Origin: JBKPCD01 sp046727175
Lineage (GTDB): Bacteria; Acidobacteriota; Vicinamibacteria; Vicinamibacterales; 2-12-FULL-66-21
Assembly (NCBI GenBank): GCA_046727175.1
Contig: JBKPCD010000073.1
Span: 1-42,410, forward strand
Reading direction: 5' to 3'
DNA length: 42,410 nucleotides
Part shown: in pieces, positions 24,671 through 32,483 of the stretch
How the letters are laid out: every line of letters begins with the position of its first letter
How positions within the stretch are numbered: the stretch's first letter is position 1
Made by a program: the position numbers and the translations under genes
Notes under the pieces: generated by a model
Databases searched by the model: none
Seen by the model: the letters and a program-made list of their open reading frames with translations, nothing else
What the model was told of the DNA's origin: nothing

Positions 24671-24710
24671 TTTCGTAGGCGCCGAGGCGCGTGCCGGGAG
24701 CGACGGCCAA
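24638..24710 (-). pseudogene. Ser/Thr protein kinase, N-terminal stub
   Basis: From TTG 24710 the minus strand reads AVAPGTRLGAYEITAPIGAG then GM. This is the start of the eukaryotic-type kinase domain (glycine-rich loop GAGGMGEVY) seen in the many PEGA/WD-type kinases of Acidobacteria. Homology stops abruptly after GAGGM at about 24638, and the following sequence overlaps the TetR 3' end. Only about 24 residues remain. Confidence 0.6.
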
Positions 24711-24870
24711 AGGTAGTGTGATTATACGAGCGGAAACGACGAGCGAACGGGATCAGTCCTCACCGACGGAGGGCGCTTTGACTGGTCTCGTATCTTGCTC
24801 GAGGAAGACCACCGGCCCCGGTATGATCCCTGGAGCGTCCGAAGCCGTGGCGACCACGGGAGAACTCGCG

Positions 24871-25457
24871 ATGAGAAAGGTGATCCTCTTCGTGCAGGTT
24901 TCCCTGGACGGCTTCTTCGAGGGACCGAAGAAGGAGATCGACTGGCACATGGTCGATGACAAGCTCTTCGCCCACATCATCGAGGAGCTCAAGGCGATGG
25001 GAGGCTTCCTGTACGGACGGATCTCCTATGAGCTCATGACCGGATTCTGGCCGACCGCCGACGCCGACCCCGGGAGCACTCCTCCCGTAAAGGAGTTCGC
25101 CCGGATCTGGCGGGACATGCCGAAGGTGGTCTATTCGAAGACCCTCGCGTCGGCTCGGTGGAACACGACGATCGCCCGGGACGTGGTGCCGGGAGAGGTC
25201 GAGGAGTTCAAGCTCCGGGCCCGCGGGGATCTCGTGGTCGGGGGAGGGGACCTGGCCGCGGCCTTCATGGGCCAAGACCTGATCGACGAGTACCGAATCT
25301 ACGTCCACCCGATCCAGATTGGCGAGGGGAAGCGCCTTTTCCCCCTTCGAAGGAGAAGGTCCTGCTCCGCCTCGCCGAGACCCGAACTTTCGGGAACGGG
25401 GTCGTCCTTCTCCGGTACGAACGACTCCGGCCCCATGGGGAACTTCCTCAGCGCTGA
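24871..25457 (+). pseudogene. RibD-C/DHFR-like reductase with one frameshift
   Basis: The frame from ATG 24871 (GGGAGAA 8 bases upstream) reads MRKVILFVQVSLDGFFEGPK, MGGFLYGRISYELMTGFWP, VVYSKTLASARWNTTI, LVVGGGDLAAAFMGQDLIDE and YVHPIQIGEGKRLFP. It then needs a +1 shift to continue as SKEKVLLRLAETRTFGNGVV and LLRYERL, ending at 25457. The shift point is CCCCC at 25340-25344; six C would restore a normal protein of about 195 residues. As written, the unshifted frame runs to 25572 with an unrelated tail. It may be functional if the missing base is a sequencing error. Confidence 0.75.
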
Positions 25458-25525
25458 AACTTCGCTGGGAGCGCTCGCCTGTCGCAAATCCTCGAACTTC
25501 TCCCGCGCAGAGCTGATCGCCCATC

Positions 25526-25693
25526 TTAGGCACCTGCCGCCAGGAGTCCTCTCCGGCGGAGTTCCGCCATGATATCGGCGTGCGGGATATACGCGACAAT
25601 CTGCCAACGGTCAGCGGATCGCTCGATCACGTAAGTGGAAGGCAGCGTGAATTCGACCACCGCTTCAAACGACCGTGCAGCCGAGAGTCTTGA
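25526..25693 (-). pseudogene. eroded coding fragment (SnoaL/NTF2-like end?)
   Basis: An open minus-strand stretch reads SFEAVVEFTLPSTYVIERSA, DRWQIVAYIPHADIMAELRR and ends RGLLAAGA-stop. The alternating strand pattern with a terminal helix resembles the C-terminus of SnoaL/NTF2-like proteins, but I do not recognise it with certainty. No start codon with a ribosome site is visible; it is probably a remnant. Confidence 0.3.
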
Positions 25694-25708
25694 ACAGATC
25701 CTTTCTTT

Positions 25709-25858
25709 TCAGGGTGGCTTGCTGGAGATCAGCAGCTCGGACCAGCTGAGACCCACCGGGTCCGGCGAGTAGAAAAGAGGGCGCGTATAGCCCCGCAAGA
25801 TCGGCGGCCCGTGCTGCGACTGCTCGTCGGCGTCGATAGCCGGCTTAAGGGTGCCCCT
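25709..25858 (-). pseudogene. eroded coding fragment, unrecognised
   Basis: A minus-strand open stretch reads RGTLKPAIDADEQSQHGPPI, LRGYTRPLFYSPDPVGLSWS and ends ELLISSKPP-stop. It has protein-like composition and codon use but no family I recognise and no start. It is treated as the 3' end of a lost gene. Confidence 0.25.
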
Positions 25859-26290
25859 CGCGCGCACCGATTCCGTCCCCGCATCCCGGCAAACGAGCGC
25901 GGCTGCGAGCGTTCTTCTGGCAGATATGCGCGTCGTGTCTCGGACCTAAATCCGGGAGAAAAGCGATGAGCGATCGGACGGGCAGTGGCTTAGAAAATGG
26001 AATTGCGGGGGCGCGCAACACCAATGAGCGCACATTTCACATCCGCATCACATTCCAGCCCGTGCCATCGTCTGCCGTCGCCGGGCCGCGTAACCCAGAT
26101 GTCGCCACAGACTTCGCGTTAGGCTGGCCGCCGGCGGTTCCGGCGTAGTCCCCAAGGACAGGGGCCCACTGGGACCGGCCTCAACTCGCCACTACGGCGC
26201 TGCACAGGCCGCTTTTCGCGCAGGAGGTGCCGACTTCCACTGCCAGCGCGGTTGTCCAACCTCTTACATCGTTCCATCAAGCTGAGACGC
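25859..26290. other. gap without recognisable gene
   Basis: No ORF with protein-like features was found on either strand. The stretch holds palindrome copy 3 (26003-26018) and otherwise only unstructured sequence, consistent with eroded coding DNA. Confidence 0.5.
26003..26018. repeat. 18-bp palindrome, copy 3
   Basis: TTGCG-GGGGCG-CGCAA within TTGCGGGGGCGCGCAAC; same consensus as the copies at 21535, 23460 and 28436. Confidence 0.6.
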
Positions 26291-26340
26291 TTGATGTCAG
26301 GTCGACATACATAGAATAGCAACGTATAAAGCTTCTACGT
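26291..26340 (+). promoter_or_regulatory. PadR promoter/operator region
   Basis: TTGATG (26291-26296) and TAGAAT (26312-26317) are spaced by 15 bases, a little short for -35/-10 boxes. Between the -10 and the ATG lies ACGTA-N9-TACGT (26322-26340), an interrupted inverted repeat around AAGCTT that could be the PadR autoregulatory site. No Shine-Dalgarno precedes the ATG. Confidence 0.4.
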
Positions 26341-26679
26341 ATGGACATGAGTAAGGACCTGGTTGCGGCGTCCGCCACGCCGCTCGTGCTCGCCATCCTT
26401 GCCGAAGGCGACAGTTACGGCTACGCCATCATCAAGCGAGTGGCCGAGTTGTCGGGCGGGCACCTACAGTGGACCGACGGGATGCTCTATCCCGTGCTGC
26501 ACCGGCTCGAGCGCCAGGGTTATGTCGCGGCGAAGTGGTCCACATCCGAGAACGGCCGCAGGCGCAAGTACTACCGGATTACTAAAGAAGGCCGGGCGCA
26601 GCTCGCTGCGCAGCGGGAGCAGTGGCGGACCGTGGACAGCACTCTGCGAGGTATCTGGATGCAGGTGTGCACAGTATGA
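26341..26679 (+). CDS. PadR-family transcriptional regulator
   Basis: The 112-residue winged-helix protein shows the PadR pattern LVLAILAEGDSYGYAIIKRV, GMLYPVLHRLERQGYVAAKW and NGRRRKYYRITKEGRAQLAA. Its stop overlaps the next gene's ATG (ATGA), so the two are translationally coupled. This pairing with a 'permease prefix' membrane protein is typical of Acidobacteria, where such regulators control the adjacent transporter-like gene. An alternative start is Met3. Confidence 0.92.
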   Translation: MDMSKDLVAASATPLVLAILAEGDSYGYAIIKRVAELSGGHLQWTDGMLYPVLHRLERQGYVAAKWSTSENGRRRKYYRITKEGRAQLAAQREQWRTVDSTLRGIWMQVCTV

Positions 26680-28049
26680 CGACGTTCGCCGATCAACCGC
26701 TCGAGGAGCAAATCGCGCGGTGGCGTGCGTACTTACGGCGCCGGCAGGCCCTTCACGGCCCCGACGTGGAGGAGCTCGAGGGACATCTGCGCGACCAGTT
26801 GGTGGCGCTCACCGAGGCCGGCCTGACAGGGGATGAAGCGTTCCTGGTCGCGGTCAAGCGCATGGGCAGCCTCGATGCGCTGTCGCGCGAGTTCGCACGC
26901 GCGCATTCCGAGCGGCTGTGGAAGCAACTGGTCATGGCGCCCGACGCTGAAAAGCCGCCCGACACCGGACGCGCCGAAATGCTCGTCGTTCTGAGCCTTG
27001 CCGTCGCCGCCGCGTTGGCCGTCAAAGTGCCGGCGCTGTTCGGCCATCCGATCAACCCTAATGACGAGCCGCCGTTGTTTTACGCCAGGAACGCCAGCCT
27101 GTTCGTCTTCCCGCTGCTCACCGTGTACTTCCTGTGGAAGCGTGGGTTGGGTGTTGCAAGCGGCCTCTGGCTGGCGCTGCCCTTCGCGGCCGCGGCAGTG
27201 TTCGCCAATGTGTTTCCCTTCAGCACGCGCAGCAACACCGAGGTGCTGACGGTTCTGCATTTGCCAATCGCCCTCTGGCTGGCCGTTGGCTTCGCGTACG
27301 TCCGAGGCCGCTGGTTCGGCGACGGTGGGCGCATGAACTTCGTGCGGTTCTCCGGCGAACTGGCGATCTACTACGTGCTCATCGCGCTCGGCGGGTTCGC
27401 CGTCACCCTCTTTACGTTCATGATGTTCCGCGCCATCGACATGAATCCTGACTGGTTCGTCGCGGGCTGGCTGATCCCGTGCGGGGCGGCGGGGGCGGTC
27501 ATCATCGGATCGTGGTTGGTGGAGGCGAAGCAAAGTGTCATCGAGAACATGGCACCGGTGCTGACCAGGCTGTTCACGCCGCTGTTTACGCTTCTGCTGC
27601 TTGCGTTTCTGGCCACGATGGCCTGGACAGGTAGCCCCATCAATGTGAAGCGAGAGGTCCTGATCGGCTTCGATCTGCTGCTGGCGGTCGTCGTCGGGCT
27701 GGTTCTCTACGCCGTCTCCGCGCGCGATCCGCAGTCACCCCCCGACTTCTTCGACGGCCTCCAGTTGCTGCTCGTGGTCAGTGCGCTCGTGGTCGATGGA
27801 GTGGCGCTTGCGGCGATCGCGGCCCGGATCTCCGAGTTTGGGTTCACTCCCAACCGCGTCGCGGCTCTTGGCGAAAATCTGATTCTGCTCGTCAACCTCA
27901 CGTGGACGGCGCGACTCTATGCGTCCTTCCTGCGTCGCAAAGGCTCGTTTGCTGCTCTCGAAAAATGGCAGATCGCGTATCTGCCCGTGTACGCCGCATG
28001 GGCTGCACTGGTGGTTCTCGTGTTTCCTCCGGTGTTCGGATACCGATGA
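26676..28049 (+). CDS. permease-prefix-domain multispanning membrane protein
   Basis: The 457-residue protein has a soluble N-terminal helical domain (residues 1-75; LEEQIARWRAYLRRRQALHG, LEGHLRDQLVALTEAGLTGD, AFLVAVKRMGSLDALSREFA) of the 'permease prefix domain 1' kind. About ten hydrophobic segments follow (DUF4153-like composition). There is no ATPase partner. It is coupled to PadR by an ATGA overlap. Function is unknown; a membrane-stress or export role is only a guess. Confidence 0.82.
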   Translation: MTTFADQPLEEQIARWRAYLRRRQALHGPDVEELEGHLRDQLVALTEAGLTGDEAFLVAVKRMGSLDALSREFARAHSERLWKQLVMAPDAEKPPDTGRAEMLVVLSLAVAAALAVKVPALFGHPINPNDEPPLFYARNASLFVFPLLTVYFLWKRGLGVASGLWLALPFAAAAVFANVFPFSTRSNTEVLTVLHLPIALWLAVGFAYVRGRWFGDGGRMNFVRFSGELAIYYVLIALGGFAVTLFTFMMFRAIDMNPDWFVAGWLIPCGAAGAVIIGSWLVEAKQSVIENMAPVLTRLFTPLFTLLLLAFLATMAWTGSPINVKREVLIGFDLLLAVVVGLVLYAVSARDPQSPPDFFDGLQLLLVVSALVVDGVALAAIAARISEFGFTPNRVAALGENLILLVNLTWTARLYASFLRRKGSFAALEKWQIAYLPVYAAWAALVVLVFPPVFGYR

Positions 28050-28059
28050 TGCACTTGCC

Positions 28060-28263
28060 AAGCAGCCCATCGTGACAAGCGGCCGAGGTCTTCGGCGTCG
28101 AATCGCTGACATAAGCCTTCAACGTTAGTTCGAGCTCGTGCTTGTCGAGAATTTGATTCAGTCGTGTGTAGAACGGGTGCGCGGCACTGCGCGCGCAGGC
28201 CCTCGATTGGCACACCCACATGGTCGCCTGCTCCGCGTGCCGTCGTCGTTTGCCCGTCGCCAT
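28060..28263 (-). pseudogene. IS transposase N-terminal fragment
   Basis: From ATG 28263 the minus strand reads MATGKRRRHAEQATMWVCQS and SAAHPFYTRLNQILDKHEL, then, after a frameshift, VEGLCQRFDAEDLGRLS. 'HPFYTRLNQIL...VEGLCQRFYA...GRP' is the N-terminus of a common DDE transposase family (IS5/IS1182-like). Homology ends near 28060, leaving under 70 of more than 400 residues. No terminal repeats were found. The gap 28264-28432 contains nothing else I can assign. Confidence 0.6.
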
Positions 28264-28432
28264 CGGCGACAGTGTCGTACACGCCGAACCCTCTTGCGAT
28301 TCGTAATTCAGAGTTCACCAGGAGCTGCTAGCCTTGAGGTAGCGCCCGCGTTGCACGGTTCCTCGTCACTCGGGGAGACGGTGGGGATACGGCTCCGCCC
28401 AACCGCAGAAAACCTCAATATTTATGGGGAAA

Positions 28433-28723
28433 CTAGTTGCGGGGGCCCGCAACCAACTGAATTTGGAGTTTACCTGGACCGCTGCGCAGGCCAATCACGG
28501 GGTGGGATCTTTTGCAGGCTTGATCGATCGGCAGCGAGATCGACTCGGCCGTGGCAGTCTCCGTGTCCGCGAAGGAGTCGGCTTGTTCCTGAATGATGAG
28601 GCGTTCGCGTCGGATAGCGATGCCGAACGCCTCGTAGTCGCCGGCCTTCAGGCCCGCCATGCCGTCTTGATGCGCGTCGAACTTGGCTTTGAGCGGTCGG
28701 CGTGCGTCCCGCGTGTTGTTCAT
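28433..28723 (-). CDS. hypothetical protein, 96 residues
   Basis: From ATG 28723, with GGAAGG 8 bases upstream, the protein reads MNNTRDARRPLKAKFDAHQD, GMAGLKAGDYEAFGIAIRRE and RLIIQEQADSFADTETA. It is soluble, helical and charged, and I do not recognise a family. The last residues (LVAGPRN) and the stop are encoded by palindrome copy 4, so the natural C-terminus may be lost. It is divergent from the 65-residue gene at 28821. Confidence 0.5.
   Translation of the reverse strand: MNNTRDARRPLKAKFDAHQDGMAGLKAGDYEAFGIAIRRERLIIQEQADSFADTETATAESISLPIDQACKRSHPVIGLRSGPGKLQIQLVAGPRN
28436..28453. repeat. 18-bp palindrome, copy 4
   Basis: GTTGCGGG-GG-CCCGCAAC, a perfect 8-bp inverted repeat. It overlaps the 3' end of the minus-strand hypothetical gene. 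Confidence 0.65.
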
Positions 28724-28820
28724 CGTCACGCCTTCCACCGTTAGGTGTCGCGGCACACGGATTGCGTCGGCTCGGGAAAACGGCACGACCGAGCTTGCAA
28801 CAGATTGGCGCCGCCAGCAA

Positions 28821-29018
28821 ATGTCGACGGCGTCCGCGACGCGTATCCGCATCATCAAGTCTCCCCGGCAATCCGAGTTCATTCCCTTCGACGTCTCTCG
28901 ATTCCAGGTCGGACATGCCTACGAGCTCGGACCACGACTTGCTGAACTCCTGATCGTCTGCGGCTACGCCGAGCCGGACGACGAACGCGAAGCGCGCGGC
29001 CCCAGCCGCCAGCCGTGA
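28821..29018 (+). CDS. small hypothetical protein, 65 residues
   Basis: The ORF from ATG 28821 encodes MSTASATRIRIIKSPRQSEF, then IPFDVSRFQVGHAYELGPRL and AELLIVCGYAEPDDE. The pattern 'V/I-I-K-P-P-x-E...D-x-S-R-F-x-V-G-x-x-Y-E-L-G...LL-x-x-G-Y/W-A-E-P' recurs in many small proteins of soil bacteria that I have seen annotated only as hypothetical. It looks like a compact beta-barrel with a helix. No strong ribosome site is seen. Confidence 0.55.
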   Translation: MSTASATRIRIIKSPRQSEFIPFDVSRFQVGHAYELGPRLAELLIVCGYAEPDDEREARGPSRQP

Positions 29019-29059
29019 TCCGGCGGCGGCGTCCTCGGCTCGACGTCTGCAAGACTCAG

Positions 29060-29266
29060 CTATTGCGCGACGCGGACGTTCTCGGCGCGCGGACCCTTGG
29101 GACCCTGTCCGCGCTCGAAGGTCACTGGCTGGCCTTCGCGCAATTCGTCGAAGCGTGTGCCACTGCAGGCGGATTGGTGGAAGAAGTACTCGCTGCCGTC
29201 GCTTGCCGCGATAAAGCCAAATCCCTTGTCCGTCAGACGTTTGATCGTGCCATTCATCGTTGCCAT
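29060..29266 (-). CDS. cold-shock domain protein
   Basis: This is a 68-residue CspA-family single-stranded nucleic-acid-binding protein: MNGTIKRLTDKGFGFIAASD with RNP1 (KGFGFI), RNP2 (EYFFHQSA) and FDELREGQPVTFERGQGPKG then PRAENVRV. The start at 29266 is chosen over Met at 29253 because GAGG lies 5-8 bases upstream. Usual length is about 67 residues, so it is complete. It is the last gene of a minus-strand series with a B12-domain remnant, an omega-like gene, a broken csp and an RRM gene. Confidence 0.92.
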   Translation of the reverse strand: MATMNGTIKRLTDKGFGFIAASDGSEYFFHQSACSGTRFDELREGQPVTFERGQGPKGPRAENVRVAQ

Positions 29267-29288
29267 CGTCGCCTCGCTGGTAAGGACA

Positions 29289-29777
29289 TCAGTTGACTGT
29301 AGGCTCGAGCTGCTCTCCGGGAATCGCGAGATCCCATCGGGCCGAGGCGAACTGATCGCCACCAATCCGGCCACCTTCGTAGATCGCGCGGGGCAGTCCC
29401 GCGAGGCAATCGTGAACAACCTCAGGCCAGATCACGTCGCCGTCACCACGCACGACTGAGTGCGCGGCTCCGTGGAAGGCGGCTTCATCCGGAAACAGCG
29501 TCGCGTGAATGCCGCCGAAGACGACCCACGCGCCGCGTTTCCGCACCTCGCGTCCGATTTCGTAGCCGCGACGCGCATTCCCGGTGTGAATGCCGATGCC
29601 GACGACATCTCCCGGATCGATCGTTTCGAGATCGACGTGCTCGAGTGTCTCGTCGACAATCCGGGGATTGCCCCAACGTGCACCAGTCGCCGACGCCAAG
29701 ACGTATAGCCAGCGCGGCGTAATCACCGCGACGCCGAACGATTGGGTGCTCGGATTAATGAGGTGGACACGCGGCAT
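29289..29777 (-). pseudogene. B12-binding domain of a radical-SAM protein, truncated
   Basis: The 162-residue ORF begins MPRVHLINPSTQSFGVAVIT and contains GDVVGIGIHTGNARRGYEIG, RKRGAWVVFGGIHATLFPDE and VVRGDGDVIWPEVVHDCLAG. This is the cobalamin-binding Rossmann-like domain found at the N-terminus of B12-dependent radical-SAM enzymes. It stops after SARWDLAIP, just before the CxxxCxxC radical-SAM cluster motif would appear; the catalytic domain is missing. The ATG lies 6 bases after the omega-like gene stop. It may still make a stable domain, but is most likely a relic. Confidence 0.75.
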
Positions 29778-29783
29778 GGGCCT

Positions 29784-29981
29784 CTATTCGATCGGTTCCG
29801 AGCTGGGTTCAGCGGTCTCACGCAACAGCAGCACCTTCCGTTCAGCGATTTCATGCTGTGCGGTGACCGCAACCTTGTCCGATTGCTCGACGCGTGCCGT
29901 AGATCCACGGTGCAACTGCGCGGCACGAAGGCCGGACAACACTGCGAACTCGAACGCATTCATGCCGCGTGGACGATTCAC
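29784..29981 (-). CDS. rpoZ: RNA polymerase omega subunit-like protein
   Basis: The 65-residue protein from GTG 29981 (AGAGG about 8 bases upstream) reads MNRPRGMNAFEFAVLSGLRA then AQLHRGSTARV, KVAVTAQHEIAERKVLLL. The 'NAFEFVVLAALRAxQLxRGCxPRV...TTAQ.EVAxGKV' pattern is that of bacterial omega (RpoZ/Rpb6), which assists RNA polymerase assembly. It could be the only omega or a second, accessory copy; the setting beside csp and RRM genes, away from gmk/spoT, favours accessory. The tail after position 55 is not conserved. Confidence 0.72.
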   Translation of the reverse strand: MNRPRGMNAFEFAVLSGLRAAQLHRGSTARVEQSDKVAVTAQHEIAERKVLLLRETAEPSSEPIE

Positions 29982-30261
29982 CACGATGAGCCTCTTTTTC
30001 GCGTCAACGAATGAGGAAGGCGTAGGCACGACCGGGACAACAATTGCCACCGGCACGAGGACGACGAGTCGGCGCCGAACCGCCCGATCGTGAGCGGCTC
30101 CTCGCGCGAGCCAGGCAGACCAGCGAGCATCGAAGTCGGGATCGCGTTCCGATTGGCAGCGGCATCAGGCCCTCACAAGTGCCCAAGGCCTTGGTGAGGG
30201 CTCGGGCCAGAACGGCCGAAGGCTCAGAAAAGCGGTGTTCAGTATAGTCGGGTTTAGTGAC

Positions 30262-30523
30262 GTGGTCGCCGCCGTTCGACCCAGCGCCCGCGCGCCGCTG
30301 ACATGGTCCTCGAACAACTCGAACGTGACGGCGTCGCCGACGGCAAGTCATTGAGGACCTGCCCTCGCACACGTCGCTCCGGTCGAAGAAGATTTCACGA
30401 TCGCCCGTTAGCCGAATGAACCCGTGGCCCTGGCCGATCAACCGCGTGACGATTCGGCCCGAGTTCGCCGTCCCACGGTGTGCCGCCGGTCGGGCGGCGG
30501 CGGGGCTTGGGAGCAGGCGCCAT
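30262..30523 (-). pseudogene. second cold-shock gene, three frameshifts
   Basis: From ATG 30523 the frame reads MAPAPKPRRRPTGGTPWDGE, then needs a shift (extra G in CTCGGGCCG) to continue GRIVTRLIGQGHGFIRLTGD and REIFFDRSDVCEG. A second shift leads to VLNDL and a third to VGDAVTFELFEDHVSGARAL. All parts are CspA-family segments with an unusual Pro/Arg-rich N-terminal extension. Homology ends near 30270. Three indels in 250 bases argue for real decay. Confidence 0.7.
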
Positions 30524-30561
30524 CGTTCGGACGGCGCCTCGCGTGTGCCCGCCCACGTAAA

Positions 30562-30873
30562 TTACCAGCGCGGTTCCGAACGTCGACGCTGAGAATGGCC
30601 GCCGCCGAACCCGCCACTGCGAGCGGCCTTCGGCCGGGCTTCGTTGACGGTGAGACTGCGTCCGCCGACCTGGCTCGCGTTCAATTCGCGGATCGCGGTC
30701 TGCGCCTCTTCGTCGGTGCTCATCTCGACGAACGCAAACCCGCGCGCACGGCCGGTCATCTGATCGCGCATGACTGTCACAGATTCGACTGATCCCGCGC
30801 GCGCGAACAGCTCCTGGAGCTCGGTCTCTCCAACTTCGTATGGCAGATTTCCGACATACAGCTTCCGACTCAT
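30562..30873 (-). CDS. RRM-type RNA-binding protein
   Basis: The 103-residue protein has one RNA recognition motif: RNP2 KLYVGNLP near the N-terminus, RNP1 RARGFAFVEM at about residues 45-54, and a short Gly/Arg tail (GGFGGGHSQRRRSEPRW). It resembles the cyanobacterial/Acidobacterial Rbp family of small glycine-tailed RRM proteins, often cold-regulated. The ATG at 30873 is preferred because GAGGAG is 9 bases upstream; Met at 30879 would be only 3 bases from it. It heads a minus-strand group of nucleic-acid-related genes. Confidence 0.92.
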   Translation of the reverse strand: MSRKLYVGNLPYEVGETELQELFARAGSVESVTVMRDQMTGRARGFAFVEMSTDEEAQTAIRELNASQVGGRSLTVNEARPKAARSGGFGGGHSQRRRSEPRW

Positions 30874-31250
30874 AAACATGGACTCCTCTGTCGCAATCGC
30901 GACGTTCCCGAGCATCGGACTTGCCGTCGGGTGGATGTCGTCTCGTAGCTAGGCTGAACTTCAGGAGGACGAGTCAGGAGTGGCTCGATACGCTTGAGGC
31001 CGGCACAGTACGCGGCAAGATCCGAATATTTAGCATAGCACGGAATCACCCACTGATGGTCGGACCCACAGAACGAGGCCTCACACGGCCACACTCGGAG
31101 GCTCCACATCCGTGCTGGAACGCGATTCCGAAGGTACGCGTGAATTCTCGCCTGATGCAACTGCAATCGCACGATGTGCGCAGGGTGCGCGTCGAGGTCT
31201 CTCGGCCGCGAGTGCAGCGCGGCGTGCCCGGGGCCAGGTTCGAATCCGCG
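30874..31250. other. intergenic, upstream of RRM gene
   Basis: No gene recognised. A minus-strand TATGCT (31032-31037) is a possible -10 box about 160 bases upstream of the RRM start, which would leave a long 5' UTR of the kind seen for cold-shock genes, but no -35 box is clear. Confidence 0.3.
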
Positions 31251-31253
31251 CCA

Positions 31254-31385
31254 ACCCTCGAGAATCCGCGTCTCGTTCAACTGCTCTTCGTATCCGCGCC
31301 CACCCTCGAGAATCCGCGTCTCGTTCAACTGCTCTTCGTATCCGCGCCTATCCGCCGGAATCCGCGTCTCGTGAGATCTCCGCGT
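31254..31385 (+). repeat. 48-bp tandem repeat running into the ada 3' end
   Basis: Two near-identical 48-bp units (31254-31301, 31302-31349; core GAGAATCCGCGTCTCGTTCA) and a partial third (to about 31385). They are the reverse-complement words of the 21238-21402 tract. The third unit overlaps the last codons and stop of the minus-strand ada gene. Confidence 0.85.
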
Positions 31386-32421
31386 CCTCCAGGGCCAGCA
31401 ATTCGCGTTTGCGGGAGGCGCCCCAGTGATACCCGCCGAGACCACCATCCGCGCGCACCACGCGGTGGCAGGGCACGACAATTGCGACGGGATTGGTTGC
31501 GCACGCGCGTGCCACAGCGCGACTCGCGCGCGGCTGCGCGATACGGCGAGCGACATCCGCGTAACTCCGCGTTTGTCCACGCGGGATCTTCTGGAGCTCC
31601 TTCCAGACGCGCCGCTGAAATGCCGTCGCGCGGACGTCGAGTGGCAGCCGCGGATCCGGCGCGCCTGGCCGCAGGCTGGACACGATCGTCGACGTCCAGT
31701 TCTCGAGCTGCCGATCACCAGTAATGAGCGTAGCGGCTGGATATTCCGCGCCGAGATCTGCGGCGAGCGTCTCGTCGGATGACCCGATCTTCACGGCGCA
31801 GATGCCGCGCGGTGTCGCGCCGACGAGCATTCGGCCGAGTGGTGAGTCGACGATGGCGTAACGCACGTACTCCCCCTTTCCTCCGCTTGCGTAAGTGGCG
31901 GGCGTCATGCCGAGCGCGGCTGGCGCTTTCTCGTAGACGCGGCTTCCCGATCCGTAGCCGGCGCCGTAAGTGGCAGCCGCGACGCCGTTCCCGTTGCGCA
32001 GGCCTGCCTTCAGGCAGCCGATGCGACATGCTTCGAGGTACTCGCGCGGCGAGATGCCGAGCGTGCGCTTGAACGTGCGGAGCAAGTGGAACGGACTTCC
32101 GCCGACGCGTCGAGTGATGGCTTTCAGCGTGAGGGGCGCATCAGAATGTGCTGCAATGAGCGCGCACGCCTGGCGAACGCGTTCGATTTGCGGCGGAATC
32201 GACGCGGGTCGTTCCGGATGGCAACGACGGCACGCGCGGAAGCCGGCCGCTTCCGCTGCGTCGGCTGCGGCAAAGAAACGCACGCCCGCGCGGCGCGGCC
32301 GCCGGCTCGCACACGTCGGCCGACAATAGATTTTCGTCGACGCAACGGCATAGACGAAGACGTCGTCCCACTGCGCGTCGCGGCTGCTGACCGCCTTCCA
32401 GAGCAGGTTTTCGTTCAACAT
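31348..32421 (-). CDS. ada: bifunctional Ada: transcriptional activator and O6-methylguanine-DNA methyltransferase
   Basis: The 357-residue protein has all three Ada parts. The N-terminal zinc/methylphosphotriester domain has Cys33, Cys37, Cys64 and Cys67 (IYCRPTCASRRP, ACRRCHPE). The AraC-type HTH spans about residues 85-165 (LKAITRRVGGSPFHLLRTFK). The C-terminal alkyltransferase has the active site VVPCHRVVRADGGLGGYHWG. It repairs alkylated DNA and, once methylated, activates its regulon. The last residues after LLALED (ISRDADSGG) and the stop lie in repeat DNA, so the C-terminus has been replaced by repeat without touching the active site. Confidence 0.94.
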   Translation of the reverse strand: MLNENLLWKAVSSRDAQWDDVFVYAVASTKIYCRPTCASRRPRRAGVRFFAAADAAEAAGFRACRRCHPERPASIPPQIERVRQACALIAAHSDAPLTLKAITRRVGGSPFHLLRTFKRTLGISPREYLEACRIGCLKAGLRNGNGVAAATYGAGYGSGSRVYEKAPAALGMTPATYASGGKGEYVRYAIVDSPLGRMLVGATPRGICAVKIGSSDETLAADLGAEYPAATLITGDRQLENWTSTIVSSLRPGAPDPRLPLDVRATAFQRRVWKELQKIPRGQTRSYADVARRIAQPRASRAVARACATNPVAIVVPCHRVVRADGGLGGYHWGASRKRELLALEDAEISRDADSGG

Positions 32422-32483
32422 GTGATCACGATACGGTCTCCATCGACGCCGCCGCTATCCGGAGATTGACGTCAAATTGGGCT

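Noticed and set aside
24760..25599. Minus-strand ORF of 279 codons opposite the RibD-C/DHFR-like gene
   Set aside because: It is the shadow of a strongly codon-biased gene; the plus frame has the family motifs.
21535..28453. Integron cassette array with attC sites
   Set aside because: The 18-bp palindromes lack the GTTRRRY/RYYYAAC core pairs and the 57-140-base length of attC, and no integron integrase is visible.
31254..31385. CRISPR-like array
   Set aside because: The repeated unit is a contiguous 48-bp tandem with no unique spacers, only two full copies and no cas genes nearby.
30870..31718. Minus-strand ORF of 282 codons overlapping ada
   Set aside because: It is largely repeat-derived and antisense/overlapping to ada and intergenic DNA, without conserved sequence.
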